NCBI RefSeq assembly: GCF_020709055.1
Contig: NZ_JAJFCK010000013.1
Span: forward strand, 16,053-80,052
Origin: Ruminococcus callidus
Lineage (GTDB): Bacteria; Bacillota; Clostridia; Oscillospirales; Ruminococcaceae
DNA length: 64,000 nt
Direction: 5' to 3'
Below, in pieces: positions 19,967 to 28,458 of this stretch. Made by a program: the position numbers and the translations under genes. Position 1 is the stretch's first letter. Every line of letters begins with the position of its first letter. Below the pieces are notes generated by a model. It was given only the letters and a program-made list of their open reading frames with translations. It made no database searches and was not told where the DNA came from.

Positions 19967-20803
19967 TTATTTTGGAAGATAAATTTCAAATATCGAACCT
20001 TCCCCCAGTTTCGACTGCAAGTGAATATAGCCACCCTGTTTCTCAATAATCTCTCTTGACAGATAAAGTCCGATTCCTGTTCCCTCCGTTTCACTTACAT
20101 TAGAGCCACGGTTGAATCTTCCAAATATTTTTTCCTGTTCTTCCTCTGCAATCCCGATACCATTGTCCTGAATTGAGATACACGCAAATAGTTCATAGGA
20201 TTTCACTGAAATTGTAATAGTTCCATTTTCATTGGTATATTTCACTGCATTGTCAATGATGTTGAACAAGGCTTCCACTGTCCATTTCAAATCAAAGATC
20301 GCTGTTGTGCTTTCCTTGCCGCAAATAACCGTGATATTTTTTTTCAGAGCTTTTTTCTCAGCCTGATCTACGGCTTTCGCAATCAAATTATTGATACTGT
20401 TGGATTTCGGATTGAATTGCAACGTTCCCGTTTCAAGCCGTGATGTTTTTATCAGCGACTGAATCAGAAATTCCAGTTTCAGAGCCTGTTTTTGAATCTC
20501 ATCAGCAAGAAATTTTGATGTTTCATCTAAGTTTTGTTCCTGGAGCAGTTGCGTATATAGTTCAATATTAGTCAGCGGTGTTTTTGTCTGATGAGAGATG
20601 TCTGTAACAAGTTCTTTAATTTTTTCCCGCTCCAGATTGATTTTTTGACTGGATAATTTTGATGATGTCAGATATCGATACCATTTTGATTCGATAGAAG
20701 AAAGTCTGCTTTCGTCATAAGATGTTTCCGTAAATGTCCCATTGATACCATCTTCCAGCATCTGATCCAATCTGTCAAGTAATTTTTTATTATTGAACAT
20801 CAT
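19967..20803 (-). CDS. Sensor histidine kinase without transmembrane segments
   Basis: The 278-residue protein has a short N-terminal region, the dimerisation and phospho-acceptor box LVTDISHQTKTPLTNIELY and a HATPase_c domain with DNAVKYTNENGTI, IQDNGIGIAEEEQEKIFGRF and GTGIGLYLSRE. No hydrophobic segment is present, so unlike BceS it cannot sit in the membrane alone; it may sense through the ABC permease or a cytoplasmic cue. Its start overlaps the response-regulator stop as ATGA. Confidence 0.9.
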   Translation of the reverse strand: MMFNNKKLLDRLDQMLEDGINGTFTETSYDESRLSSIESKWYRYLTSSKLSSQKINLEREKIKELVTDISHQTKTPLTNIELYTQLLQEQNLDETSKFLADEIQKQALKLEFLIQSLIKTSRLETGTLQFNPKSNSINNLIAKAVDQAEKKALKKNITVICGKESTTAIFDLKWTVEALFNIIDNAVKYTNENGTITISVKSYELFACISIQDNGIGIAEEEQEKIFGRFNRGSNVSETEGTGIGLYLSREIIEKQGGYIHLQSKLGEGSIFEIYLPK

Positions 20804-21450
20804 TCATTTCTCCATGTGTAGCCGATACCGTATACTGTCTGGATCCTATTTCCGGCATCAAGTTTTTTTCGCAGTCGGTTCACCGTTACAGACAACGCAT
20901 TTTCATCGACAAATTCCGCCCCGTTCGACCAGATACGGTCGATCAGTATCTCTCTTGTCACGACCTGATTTCGATTGAATACAAGAATCTTCAGGAGTTT
21001 TTGCTCTGTCTTACTGAGTTCAACAGGGGTGTCATTAAAAAAGAATTCCATTCGTTCAAAGTAGAAATGATAGTTTTCATCTTGATATTCTGTGGAAGAA
21101 GTTTGTTTTTTCAAAACTTTTTCAATTCTTGCACGAAGTACCATCAGACTGAATGGTTTTGTGATATAGTCGTCTGCACCAAGTTCCAACCCCATCACTT
21201 CATCTGTTTCCAGATCATTTGCAGTCAGAATCACGACCGGAACATTGGAAGTTGTTCGCAGATCTTTTAAGAATGCAAATCCGTTTCCGTCAGGAAGATT
21301 GATGTCCAGAATAATCAGATTGGTTTTTCGGTCTTTTTTGAAATCTGAAAGTTTATAGAGTTGTTCAGTGTGGTATCCGCAGCTTTTCAAGGCAAGCGAT
21401 ACACCGTTATTTAATGCATAGTCATCTTCTATAATTGTAATGTCAAACAT
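20800..21450 (-). CDS. OmpR-family response regulator
   Basis: The 216-residue protein has a receiver domain (IIEDDYALNNG acidic pocket, phospho-acceptor in LIILDINLPDGNGF, Thr in VVILTANDLET, Lys in DDYITKPFS) and a winged-helix DNA-binding domain (VVTREILIDRIW, VTVNRLRKKLD, IQTVYGIGYTW). It is first in the minus-strand operon RR-HK-ATPase-permease-VanY and most likely controls it. Confidence 0.95.
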   Translation of the reverse strand: MFDITIIEDDYALNNGVSLALKSCGYHTEQLYKLSDFKKDRKTNLIILDINLPDGNGFAFLKDLRTTSNVPVVILTANDLETDEVMGLELGADDYITKPFSLMVLRARIEKVLKKQTSSTEYQDENYHFYFERMEFFFNDTPVELSKTEQKLLKILVFNRNQVVTREILIDRIWSNGAEFVDENALSVTVNRLRKKLDAGNRIQTVYGIGYTWRNE

Positions 21451-21489
21451 ATTTTTATCGATCCTTTTGTGTGTAATAGATGTAGTTTT

Positions 21490-21518
21490 ATTATACCATA
21501 TAAATCAACACTTGACAA
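21490..21518 (-). promoter_or_regulatory. Promoter of the two-component/ABC operon
   Basis: On the minus strand TTGTCA (21,513-21,518), 17 bp, TATAAT (21,490-21,495), about 40 bp ahead of the response regulator. Confidence 0.75.
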
Positions 21519-21619
21519 TATGAATTTGAATTTGATTAAGAGATTGATTTTCTTTATCACGTAAAGTTCCACAGACCAAAAAATATCTGACGATTTGGGA
21601 ACTTGAAAAAAATGCCGAT

Positions 21620-21648
21620 TTGCTTTTTTATTGCTTTTGTGCTATGAT
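21620..21648 (+). promoter_or_regulatory. Promoter ahead of the sigma-like gene
   Basis: TTGCTT (21,620-21,625), 17 bp, TATGAT (21,643-21,648). It points toward the sigma-like frame, which is open from 21,651 but has no ATG near its beginning. Confidence 0.5.
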
Positions 21649-21755
21649 GATTACAGCAAATTTACCAGCCTGTCTATAGATTCGGAGATGATGATATCGA
21701 CAGACCATACACTGACTTCAAAACGCTGTATGCAGTAAACGAGCAGATTAGGAAG

Positions 21756-22070
21756 TTGATCCGTCATCAGGAATATTCCGACAGACGTGAAAGACGAAGA
21801 AGCATCACATATCATGATAATCTTTACATTCCGCCTGATTGGGAGGATATACAGCTGCTTGCCATGCGGCAGACACTTCTGAAATTCAAAGATCTGCATT
21901 CGGATAAATTTGAAGTCTTGATCGGTTTCTATTATGGAAACTACAAAACAATCAAAGCATACGCCGTAACATACGGCATATCCAGACAGGCAATGTCCAA
22001 AAAGCTGCATAAAACTCTGGAACTGCTTCGTTTTCTGTGCTTTGAAGAACTTGAGAATCTTGAAAACTGA
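21756..22070 (+). CDS. Sigma-70 region-4-like protein, start uncertain
   Basis: About 104 residues run from a TTG at 21,756, but the frame is open from 21,651 and its upstream residues (GDDDIDRPYTDFKTLYAVNE) look coding, so the real start may be a rare codon or may have been lost. The C-terminal part, KTIKAYAVTYGISRQAMSKK, is a helix-turn-helix like sigma region 4, common in small regulators of integrative elements. It stands between the divergent two-component operon and recombinase 3, so control of excision is plausible. Confidence 0.55.
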   Translation: MIRHQEYSDRRERRRSITYHDNLYIPPDWEDIQLLAMRQTLLKFKDLHSDKFEVLIGFYYGNYKTIKAYAVTYGISRQAMSKKLHKTLELLRFLCFEELENLEN

Positions 22071-22149
22071 ATATGAAGAACGCACCAAACCTGATTGCTG
22101 CAATTTTGTAACAAATTGCGACGATTCAGCAACAGTTTTTCTTTTGTGG

Positions 22150-22178
22150 TTGCGTTTATTCCGCTTTTGCGCTAAAAT
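22150..22178 (+). promoter_or_regulatory. Promoter of serine recombinase 3
   Basis: TTGCGT (22,150-22,155), 17 bp, TAAAAT (22,173-22,178), 44 bp before ATG 22,222. Confidence 0.6.
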
Positions 22179-22221
22179 AGAAAGAGCAATTTTAAGCCTG
22201 TCAGTATAGGAGAAAACAAGT

Positions 22222-23823
22222 ATGCAGACAGGAAAAATCACTGCTCTATATGCCCGATTTTCTTTTGACGACGGGATTGACACGGAAAGCGGAAGCATTG
22301 AGCATCAGAAAGCACTGCTTAAAAATTATGCGGAATCCAATGGTTTTACGAATCTTTCCTATTATGCAGATGACGGATATACAGGTACAAATTTCAACAG
22401 ACCAGATTTTCAGCGTATGATGGATGACATCAAAAATGGCTTTGTCGAAACAGTAATTGTCAAGGATATGAGCCGACTGGGTAGAAATTATCTCATGGTC
22501 GGTCAATATGTGGAAATTGACTTTCCGAAATACCATGTACGATTTATTGCGATAAGCGATAATGTAGACTCCGCCAAGGGAATGAATGAACTGCTGCCAA
22601 TCAATAATCTGATGAATGAATGGTACAGCAGGGACATTTCCAAAAAGATTCGCTCTATGATGCGACAGAAAGGCAACAGTGGTCAGCACATCACTTCAAA
22701 ATTGCCGTATGGATATTACAATACACTGGAAAACAAGCAGGAGTGGCTGATCGATAAAGAAGCTGCTGAGGTAGTCAGAGAAATCTTTGAACTGTATGTT
22801 TATCACGCAATGGGAACAAAGCAGATCGCTATGCAGTTACAGGCTGAAAAACGTGTGGGAGTAGAATATCATAAGAAAATCCGTAAAGGCATTGCAGTCA
22901 CTGCTGAAAATATTTACTCCTGGTGCAGTGCAACTGTGGTTTCTATTCTCAAACGACAGGAATATGTCGGAGATACAGTCAATTTTCGTACAGAGCGAAC
23001 CTCTTACAAGAATAAGACTGTGATCTACAATGGAAGCGATAAAATCAAGATCTTTCCGAATACACATCCTGCAATCATTAGCCGTGAACTGTTTCAAATG
23101 GCACAGAACAAACGTGAAAAAACGATACGTCATCCGTCCAGACCGCACAAATATCTTTTTGGTGACTATCTGTATTGCATGGACTGTCACGCAAGAATGC
23201 ACGGCAGACAGTGTGGCACAAAGCGTGAGAATGCTCTTTATTGTTATGAATGTGCAACCTACCGAAAAAGCAAAGGGTGTTACTTTCACGGCGTTCCTGA
23301 AAAGTATCTTGAAGATGAAGTCCTGAAGGCCATTCAGAGAATCATCAGCAAGGCAAAATCTGATCCTGATGAATTTCACAGAATCATGCAGAATCATTTA
23401 GAAAAGAAGTCTGATGATAGCAGAGCCGTTGTTTCAGCTGATCTTGAAAAAGCACAGCTTCGCATTGCCGAAATTGACAAATACATTCAGGGCTTATTTG
23501 AAGCAAAAGTCAGAGGTGAAATAGATGGAGCTTTATTTGCAAGTTTGAAAAAAACTTACGATGAAGAAAAAGAACAGCTTAACGCATTGGTTGCAGAACT
23601 CATAGGCAAACTTCATGAGAAAAATGAATCTGCAAACAAGGTCAAACTGTTGATGCAGGCAATCAAAAAGTATGATGCCGTTACAGAACTAACTCCGCAG
23701 ATATTGGCTGACTTTATCGAACATATTGAAGTTGGCAAATGTCAAAACACAAGCAAAAAGTTGCCGTTTTCCAAAAGAGATAACGCAATTTCGGTGTTTT
23801 TTCGGGGTATCGGCATCTTTTAA
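22222..23823 (+). CDS. Large serine recombinase 3
   Basis: The 533-residue protein has the catalytic Ser in LYARFSFDDGIDTES, the motif VIVKDMSRLGRNYLMVGQYV, the recombinase domain (SILKRQEYVGDTVNFRTER), a zinc ribbon (YCMDCHARMHGR, later CATYRKSKGC) and a C-terminal coiled coil. ATG 22,222 follows TAGGAG. As the outermost gene next to foreign recombinase sequence it is the best candidate for the integrase of the present element, since TndX-type integrases usually stand beside the attachment site. Confidence 0.92.
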   Translation: MQTGKITALYARFSFDDGIDTESGSIEHQKALLKNYAESNGFTNLSYYADDGYTGTNFNRPDFQRMMDDIKNGFVETVIVKDMSRLGRNYLMVGQYVEIDFPKYHVRFIAISDNVDSAKGMNELLPINNLMNEWYSRDISKKIRSMMRQKGNSGQHITSKLPYGYYNTLENKQEWLIDKEAAEVVREIFELYVYHAMGTKQIAMQLQAEKRVGVEYHKKIRKGIAVTAENIYSWCSATVVSILKRQEYVGDTVNFRTERTSYKNKTVIYNGSDKIKIFPNTHPAIISRELFQMAQNKREKTIRHPSRPHKYLFGDYLYCMDCHARMHGRQCGTKRENALYCYECATYRKSKGCYFHGVPEKYLEDEVLKAIQRIISKAKSDPDEFHRIMQNHLEKKSDDSRAVVSADLEKAQLRIAEIDKYIQGLFEAKVRGEIDGALFASLKKTYDEEKEQLNALVAELIGKLHEKNESANKVKLLMQAIKKYDAVTELTPQILADFIEHIEVGKCQNTSKKLPFSKRDNAISVFFRGIGIF

Positions 23824-23846
23824 TTAGCAAAGAGAGAGTTCCCTAA

Positions 23847-24578
23847 GCGTATTACGACCAGTACTACATCGAGGACGATCATGAGGCGATCATCCCGAAG
23901 GATATATTCATGAGAGTGCAGGAGGAAATGGCACGTCGGTCATCCGAGCGCGATCTGAACGGAAGGCGGCAGGGATTCAGCGCAAACCACGCCTTCTCGC
24001 ACATGGTGACCTGCGAGTGCTGCGGTGAGCATTTCCGCAGGCTGCACTGGAACAACCGGGGCAAGAAAACAATTGTCTGGCGATGCAAGACCAGACTAGA
24101 GGACAAGACACGCTGTATGGCACGGACAGTCAGCGAGGCCACCTTGCAGGAGGCATTTGTTGAGGCAATCAATGAGATGCTCGGCAACAGCGACGAATAT
24201 CTGAAAAAGCTGGAAAGCAACCTGAAAACAGCCATTCACCTTGCAAATCCGCAATCTGCGGAAGCCCTCGCTGAAAGAATGCGGCAATTGCAGCAGGAGC
24301 TGATCGACCGGACGGAAAGCGGCACGAACTACGACGATCTGGCAGAAGAAATCCTGCGCCTGCGGGAACTTCAGGAACAGACCGTCATGGACGATGCCGC
24401 CAAAGCTGTGCACCGGGAGCGTATTCAGGAACTGCTACATTTTATCAATTCTCAGCCGCGTACCATCACAGAATTTGACGAGGCACTGGTGAAGAAGCTG
24501 CTGGAAAGCGTCAAGGTATGCGATTTATTTCTGGAGTTCCGGTTCAAGTCCGGCGTAACGATCAGCATTGAAAAATGA
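23847..24578 (+). pseudogene. 3' part of a fourth large serine recombinase
   Basis: The frame reads YYDQYYIEDDHEAIIPKD and then IFMRVQEEMARRSSERD, a zinc ribbon (VTCECCGEHFRRLHW, later CKTRLEDKTRC) and a coiled coil, matching the C-terminal half of TnpX-like recombinases. The catalytic resolvase domain is missing and a stop (23,844-23,846) precedes it. It is visibly more GC-rich than recombinase 3 just upstream, so it has another origin. The junction at about 23,824-23,846 may be the right end of the mobile element. No matching 5' part lies to the left in this window. Confidence 0.75.
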
Positions 24579-24590
24579 ACAGATAGAGCA

Positions 24591-24635
24591 AGCCCCGCAT
24601 CACTGGTTATTTTCAGTGGTGCGGGGCTGTTTTTA
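24591..24635. terminator. Terminator after the recombinase remnant
   Basis: AGCCCCGCA and CACTG pair with CAGTG and TGCGGGGCT (one-base bulge), followed by TTTTT. It is strong and stands between converging transcripts. Confidence 0.85.
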
Positions 24636-24673
24636 TTCATCACAACTATGCTCTTTAAGAATTATTTTACATA

Positions 24674-25606
24674 TTATGGTTTGTACTTTTTTAGGAATTC
24701 AGAGCTTAATTTCATTGTTCTTTTATAACATTTCTCTGAGCCAATTACTTTTCCAGTTGATGTAGAAAGATAGTTAAATTCCCAGCAGGATTTATCTTCA
24801 TTATACATAAATTGGATTTTATACGTAGGCTCATCAATAACATCTTTTGTTCTATCTATATCATTTATGAAAGAAAGTTTTTCTGATGAAAGAGCTTGAA
24901 ACAAAACATTAGGATCAGCAGTTCTTACCAATAGTTCTAAAATATAACCTCTGTTTTCCTTCATGACATATGTTATAGGACGATTAGAGGGCTTAATATA
25001 TTTTACAACTTTTATAATTATTTGCTTAATTTTATCATACAGATTAGAGCCGTCTGATGAAAGTTTCTCTACCGTTTTGTTTACCGTTTGAGTTGCTGCT
25101 AACAATATGAATGAGTCTTTAATAAAATCTATGACAACTTCAGGATCAGGAATAAGTGATTTCCTCATAAAAGTATCTATCTCAACATCTAAATCTTTTT
25201 TGATTTGTTCTTTTATGGGGTCAAAAGCTTCATATCCAAAGTTGACAGGATCTAACTGGACGGTTAATTTTTCTATGCTTTCTGGTTCAGTATCAGCAAA
25301 AGGGCGTGAATCTGTACTAATTGATGCTTCATACAATGTTCCAAAGGCTTTGGAATCAAAGACATTAAAGTTTTCAAAAGTTTCCTGATAAATATAAGCA
25401 CCATATTCTCCACCTTTAAGTGGTACTAATTCTGCCTTGTACGTTTTTCCAATGGGCATTAGTGAACTATCATGATCTAAGCCCATTGAAGGAACATACT
25501 TCCCTGTATTCAGCTTTTCTATTGCATTTTCTAGTGCCTCTTTAGTGATTCTGCAATTGTGTCTATCAACACCTGTCGTTGCACCGATTCCTTTAATTTT
25601 CATCAT
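24674..25606 (-). CDS. Unknown 310-residue protein, protease-like N-terminus
   Basis: The start is ATGATG at 25,606 after GGAGGG. The N-terminal part (IGATTGVDRHNCRITKEALE, YVPSMGLDHDSSLMPIGKTY, GTLYEASISTDSRPF) weakly recalls phage head-maturation proteases, which have a similar opening and an LDHD-like motif and then a Ser. The remaining 180 residues contain a short hydrophobic stretch (VVIDFIKDSFILLAATQTV) and no recognised domain. It stands alone at the right end of the defence island. The function is not known and the protease resemblance is tentative. Confidence 0.5.
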   Translation of the reverse strand: MMKIKGIGATTGVDRHNCRITKEALENAIEKLNTGKYVPSMGLDHDSSLMPIGKTYKAELVPLKGGEYGAYIYQETFENFNVFDSKAFGTLYEASISTDSRPFADTEPESIEKLTVQLDPVNFGYEAFDPIKEQIKKDLDVEIDTFMRKSLIPDPEVVIDFIKDSFILLAATQTVNKTVEKLSSDGSNLYDKIKQIIIKVVKYIKPSNRPITYVMKENRGYILELLVRTADPNVLFQALSSEKLSFINDIDRTKDVIDEPTYKIQFMYNEDKSCWEFNYLSTSTGKVIGSEKCYKRTMKLSSEFLKKYKP

Positions 25607-26547
25607 TCATTCCCTCCACATAATTTATATAATCCATCAATTTGGATTTCAGATGTATTCTCACTTTGTGCATCCTGCCGGCAAACATCCAAACTTCAGT
25701 ATATCAATCCTCAAATAACCAAACTGTAGTGTAGCCAAATGTGCAGTATTCAGCGGCGCGAGGCTATTTCTATCTGTTAAATGTAACGTTTCCACGAGGC
25801 TTCTGAATGTATTTCTCAGAGTAATATGGTCCGTTTAAAATGAATGTACGGCTTCGTATGTCGGCAGAATAAACCAGTTTTTTCTTCGACGATGACCGTC
25901 TGATCTAACTCATACCATGCAGCTTTCCATTTTAATATCATGATGTCTTCTCTTGTTTTGGGTTTAATGGCATATGGCAACCTTTCCCCACACTCAACCC
26001 TATTTTGCAAACACCCGAATCGCAGCTTTTGGTCACTCTATTTTCTGCGATTTTGCGATATTTTTCACTATGACATTCAATCTGCACACTGAAAAATCGG
26101 AAAAAGCAGTTTTGCCTTCTCAACGGTCATGTGTTTGATTTGGCTGTCAAAAATCAAAGTGTGCAGATTGGTTGTCAGATGTGCCGTGTACGTCTTTTGG
26201 CTTTTTCACCTGTTTCCACATACAGCAAAATGAGTGTACAGGGAATATATTCAAAGCGGTCAAGTGCCGATTATCTGCGTAAATGCGTTGTTTTATGACT
26301 TCTGTTGTGACAGCAGAACTACGCACTCAACGTGCAACGAGCGGTCAGATTTGATTTCAAAATTCTAAAAAACTGCTCTTTCAAAATGCCTGTACAAGTA
26401 AAAAAGTCGGTCAAATCTCACTTTATTTCTACCCGTATGAGTAAAAAAGTCTAACCGTTGATTCATTTTATCTAATCGTGATTTAGTAAATCGTGATTTG
26501 ATATAAGTTAAACAGGACATCACAAAATCACCGATAAGAATGAACAC
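25607..26547. other. 940-bp stretch with no clear gene
   Basis: I find only short frames. CAATCTGCACACT (26,078-26,090) recurs inverted at 26,158-26,170, and ATCGTGATTT occurs twice in tandem near 26,475-26,500. The mixture suggests decayed sequence between the defence island and the unknown gene. Confidence 0.4.
25816..25941 (-). CDS. Possible 41-residue protein
   Basis: The frame MILKWKAAWYELDQTVIVEE and then KTGLFCRHTKPYIHF reads like a real, basic, Trp-containing small protein, but its ribosome site is poor and I cannot place it in a family. It may be the remnant of a longer gene; the frame stays open upstream to 26,010. Confidence 0.2.
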   Translation of the reverse strand: MILKWKAAWYELDQTVIVEEKTGLFCRHTKPYIHFKRTILL

Positions 26548-27510
26548 TTATTTATTACTCATAGCTTTCAAGATACTCTGCATATTGGCTTCTGATAAAT
26601 ATCCTTTTGGCAACTGACTTTTATTTGCTTTGTATTCAAGATTAGGACGATTCTTTGTGGAAGATACAAGTAGTGAAGTAAAAAAACGTTCCCAACTAAA
26701 ATACTCCTGACAATCTATATGATCAATCGGGTTTGAGAGAATCTCTTGAATTGAACTTATATTCTTGAAAATTGCAGAACGCAGTATCAACCATTCAAAA
26801 CTTTCAGGAAAGAAAAAATCAATTGTATTTACAGCAATTGCTCGATAATAAACAATATCCCGTATTTCCGAACCAAGTGCTGCAGCATCAGCAATGATAA
26901 GTACTCTTTTATTTTTATATTGATTCAGAAATCGGATAATTCTGCTTTTCCCACCGGAAGTGACGCACTCAAGCGAATGATTTTCTGTCGCCTTTTTGAA
27001 AAATTGAAATCCTGACTGACTATCCTCCACAATAACGACATCATATGGAAAATCTGAAATATCCCTTTTGGACACACCTTTATATATTTTTTCAAAAGAA
27101 GGTTTTTTGGGATTTTTCTCTCTGTTGATCTGATAAATAGAATCAATACTGTATGGAATTTGAGAAAGAGATTCCCTTGTAACAAGAACATAATAGTTAT
27201 CTGAGTCCTGAATTGCTTTTGCAAATTCATATAAGTTCAATAAAGAACTGCTTTCTTCAACGAAAACAATACTTTCTTGTGTTTGCTTTAATTCAAGTTC
27301 CCAGTTGTTCCCTGCCAACACAAGACAAGGTTTCTCGCATTTTAAAGTAACTCCGCTTGATTTTCCGAATTGCGAATAGTCTCTGATCATATTGATGAGT
27401 TTCGTTTTTCCAGTTCCACTATCACCTGTCAGAATTGTGATATTTCTCTCCAAGGTGAAGTTAAAACTGACATTTCTATTTTTGACTGCAATTTTTACTT
27501 TACCCTTCAT
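26548..27510 (-). CDS. P-loop ATPase with TOPRIM-like C-terminal region (putative defence protein)
   Basis: The roughly 320-residue protein has Walker A LTGDSGTGKTKLI near residue 30, a VLVTRES strand and a later segment that could be a minimal TOPRIM fold: VVIVEDSQSGFQFF (acidic), TSGGKSRI and VLIIADAAALGSEI. P-loop plus TOPRIM is the theme of OLD-family nucleases, although the usual ABC signature is not evident. ATG 27,510 follows AGAGGTGAT; the gene overlaps the DUF4869 stop. The pair probably forms a two-gene system, and its place in a restriction island suggests anti-phage function. Confidence 0.55.
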   Translation of the reverse strand: MKGKVKIAVKNRNVSFNFTLERNITILTGDSGTGKTKLINMIRDYSQFGKSSGVTLKCEKPCLVLAGNNWELELKQTQESIVFVEESSSLLNLYEFAKAIQDSDNYYVLVTRESLSQIPYSIDSIYQINREKNPKKPSFEKIYKGVSKRDISDFPYDVVIVEDSQSGFQFFKKATENHSLECVTSGGKSRIIRFLNQYKNKRVLIIADAAALGSEIRDIVYYRAIAVNTIDFFFPESFEWLILRSAIFKNISSIQEILSNPIDHIDCQEYFSWERFFTSLLVSSTKNRPNLEYKANKSQLPKGYLSEANMQSILKAMSNK

Positions 27511-27961
27511 TTGTATCACCTCTCAGGTAATGTGTGGCAAGCATCAGATACTCCATCGGATCCGAAATAACCTTTCTACGTCTTTCATTGATTACTTTTA
27601 TAGAAAAAGGCTCTTCAAAATGCATCACATGATGCAGACATACTTTTATATCACGCTTGTCAGCAAGTTCCAGCAAATATTTTGCACAGTTATCCCCACA
27701 ATTGGAAATATTAAAAATACGCTTCGGCTGATTCTGAATTAATAAAAGCGTTTTTACACCTGCTGATAATTCGGTAGAACCAAACGTACCAAAAACATCA
27801 TTCTGAATCATATCCGGTGCAACTACAATTGAACTGTCAATATCAGCAATCACTTTTTTTGCAAATGGATCCATCACCCAGTTTTTATCATATTGATTTG
27901 CGTAATAAACCTCTGTATTGTATATTTCATCAGGATGTTTTCCAAAAAAAATCTTAAGCAC
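27500..27961 (-). CDS. DUF4869 domain protein
   Basis: The 153-residue protein starts at GTG 27,961 after AAAGGAGATGATG; an in-frame TTG at 27,979 would sit on the ribosome site itself. The residues KIFFGKHPDEIYNTEVYYAN, LSAGVKTLLLI and the conserved ISNCGDNCAKYLLEL fit DUF4869 as I know it. The function of this family is unknown. It overlaps the following ATPase gene by 11 bp, so the two are translationally coupled and likely act together. Confidence 0.7.
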   Translation of the reverse strand: MLKIFFGKHPDEIYNTEVYYANQYDKNWVMDPFAKKVIADIDSSIVVAPDMIQNDVFGTFGSTELSAGVKTLLLIQNQPKRIFNISNCGDNCAKYLLELADKRDIKVCLHHVMHFEEPFSIKVINERRRKVISDPMEYLMLATHYLRGDTNEG

Positions 27962-28017
27962 ACCATCATCTCCTTTCAAAAAGTATTTGCAAAAAGCAGG
28001 TCATTATGCTTCCTAAA

Positions 28018-28458
28018 TTATATCATAAGAATACTACCCTGCTGAAAACACTCTTTCAAATAATCCCTTGGCTGATAATAAAAATCGGTATTATAATTTG
28101 AAATCGCATCGCTGATCCATGATGTAAAAACTGTCATAATTTCTTTTGCTGCTATACGCTCAAAAGAGTCCTCTATTAAACGTTCATATACCGCTCCAAT
28201 TGTCCAATAGTCTGGAACGGTATATTTGCAGGATGCTACATTATCAAATTTCCCGTCTGGTATATGAAGCAATTCAATATATCTGTCGGCAACAGAATCA
28301 ATTACTTCACAATGCAAAATATCAGCATTCCGGTAAATACGGTCTATCGTATTTTCGCCAAGAAAATTTACAACAGCACTCCTCTTTTGACAGCATTTTC
28401 TGCCTATGAATTCAATCAGGCTGCATGTATAGAATAAAGCGGAATCATTCTTACTCAT
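28018..28458 (-). CDS. Partner of DUF3990 protein, candidate antitoxin
   Basis: The 146-residue helical protein overlaps the DUF3990 stop by 8 bp. The segments ALFYTCSLIEFIGRKCCQKR, IDRIYRNADILHCEVID and CKYTVPDYWTIGAVYERLI match a family I recall next to DUF3990 genes in Firmicutes. It has no catalytic motif or DNA-binding signature that I can see. Position and coupling make it a candidate antitoxin or regulatory subunit; this is inference. Confidence 0.6.
   Translation of the reverse strand: MSKNDSALFYTCSLIEFIGRKCCQKRSAVVNFLGENTIDRIYRNADILHCEVIDSVADRYIELLHIPDGKFDNVASCKYTVPDYWTIGAVYERLIEDSFERIAAKEIMTVFTSWISDAISNYNTDFYYQPRDYLKECFQQGSILMI

Noticed and set aside
21651-22298. 215-codon minus-strand frame opposite the sigma-like gene
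   Set aside because: No ribosome site, biased composition, and it covers the promoter of recombinase 3; the plus strand shows a helix-turn-helix.
25938-26123. 61-codon minus-strand frame in the 940-bp gap
   Set aside because: No ribosome site, Cys- and Ser-rich composition and no family resemblance.
27500-27979. TTG start for DUF4869 at 27,979
   Set aside because: That codon is part of the ribosome-binding sequence; GTG 27,961 is correctly spaced.
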